From positions 24,988,167 through 25,052,166 of the forward strand of contig NC_031770.1 in NCBI RefSeq assembly GCF_001522545.3: a stretch of DNA of 64,000 bases, read 5' to 3'. A program made the translations under genes and the position numbers. The first letter of the stretch is position 1, and every line of letters starts with the position of its first letter. Shown one piece after another: positions 63,201 through 64,000 of this stretch. The notes beneath the pieces were generated by a model that saw only the letters and a list, made by a program, of their open reading frames with translations, was not told the DNA's origin and did not search any database. Source of the DNA: Parus major (lineage: Eukaryota; Chordata; Aves; Passeriformes; Paridae).

Positions 63201-64000
63201 CTTTATGTTAGGCAAACATTTAAAAAGTATCAGGCAATTTGATTATTTTCCAAAAATAATAAAAAAGTAGGGTAGAATTTTACAACTTTATCATCACTCA
63301 AGACAGCTGAAACTGATGTACATTTAATTACTATTGGAATACTCTATTTACCAGTAAGTTTTCCAAGATAATTTGCACAGTGAAATATTATTAAAAAAAA
63401 AAATTAGTAGACATTCACAACCATAATCACACTGGAAGAAATGGTGACACAAAAAATACACAAAAACTGTTGCTTAAAACAAAGTCCTGAAGGTTATCCT
63501 AGACTCAAAACAGAGCAAAAATTTGCCCTTGGACTTGTAATGTGGTTTAACAGTGTAAGATGAATTTAAAAAAAGCATTATAAACCTCTTCCTTCTAACA
63601 CAAAGTCCCTGTCTCTAAGAAAAAATGCACAGATTTTGCCATAATCCCGCATTCTGAACACATTACCATCTTCCTTTTGGGAAGAAATTTTTTCAGTAGT
63701 CCTCTCCTTTACCAAATTTACGTATTTGAAACAGATCTCTTCCCTGTAAGAAAGGGATACTTAAAAACTTCTAAATAACATGCACTGAACTAGTAAGCAC
63801 CCTTTTTTAAATTAACCCACATACATTTTTGCATGGAAAGAAAATCCAACTTCACTAATAACTAACTGCATCAGAATCCAGTTTCAGAAGGAGAAGTAAT
63901 GATTTTATTGGACTAACAGGACTCAATAGCAATAATTTTAAAAAAGAATATTTTCTTGTAATTATAGGACTTGCATGCTTTAAAGCTCTTTCCCCTCCAT

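Larger units (their letters stand above)
57073..64000 (-). other. LRPPRC upstream intronic DNA, no firm exon
   Basis: The next upstream exon should encode the human YDLFFAFLQTG...AKKIIE segment. I checked donor-like GTAAG sites on the minus strand throughout and found no convincing match. It contains one CR1 fragment and a short tandem duplication. Weak exon candidates (59027-59208, 62018-62089) and an open frame at 61563-61838 are discussed as findings. The rest appears to be unique AT-rich intronic sequence. Confidence 0.5.

Noticed and set aside
1..64000. CRISPR arrays, prokaryotic operons, complete tRNA or rRNA genes, intact retroelements
   Set aside because: None are present. The window is a conserved vertebrate nuclear locus with spliced genes.

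Overview
The window is vertebrate nuclear DNA, AT-rich and intron-dominated, with three protein genes in the conserved order ABCG5 – ABCG8 – LRPPRC. CR1-type LINE fragments at about 2742-3010, 53555-53705 and 60121-60222, together with short introns, point to a sauropsid and most likely a bird. The species cannot be fixed from the sequence alone.

Layout. 1-8313 (minus strand): the first seven coding exons of ABCG5, covering the whole nucleotide-binding domain (NBD). The transmembrane exons lie beyond base 1. 8314-8791: a 478-bp head-to-head promoter interval shared with ABCG8. 8792-20928 (plus strand): complete ABCG8, 13 coding exons, 671 residues, all introns GT-AG and all phases consistent. 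20929 to about 21615: a GC-rich, then AT-rich 3'UTR with a poly(A) signal. About 21616-32864: 11 kb of tail-to-tail intergenic DNA in which I recognise no gene. 32943-57072 (minus strand): the last 13 coding exons of LRPPRC (470 residues plus stop). 57073-64000: upstream LRPPRC intron(s) with only weak exon candidates.

How the genes work together. ABCG5 and ABCG8 are obligate half-transporter partners. Their heterodimer exports plant sterols and cholesterol into bile and gut lumen, and the divergent promoter fits coordinated expression. LRPPRC, a pentatricopeptide-repeat protein that stabilises mitochondrial mRNAs with SLIRP, is a syntenic neighbour with no known functional tie to the transporter.

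Most notable observation. In mammals one composite ATP site of the G5/G8 dimer (ABCG8 Walker A plus ABCG5 signature) is degenerate. In this animal the ABCG5 signature is a canonical ISGGE and the ABCG8 Walker A has regained the lysine and hydroxyl residue (GSTAGGKTS), so the 'dead' site looks almost canonical. Other points are a textbook G-quadruplex motif in the ABCG8 3'UTR, an abrupt GC3 jump confined to ABCG8 exon 5, and a CR1 insertion 44 bp from an ABCG5 splice acceptor. I found no CRISPR array, prokaryotic operon, intact mobile element or undescribed multi-gene system. Exon numbers for LRPPRC assume the 38-exon human gene.
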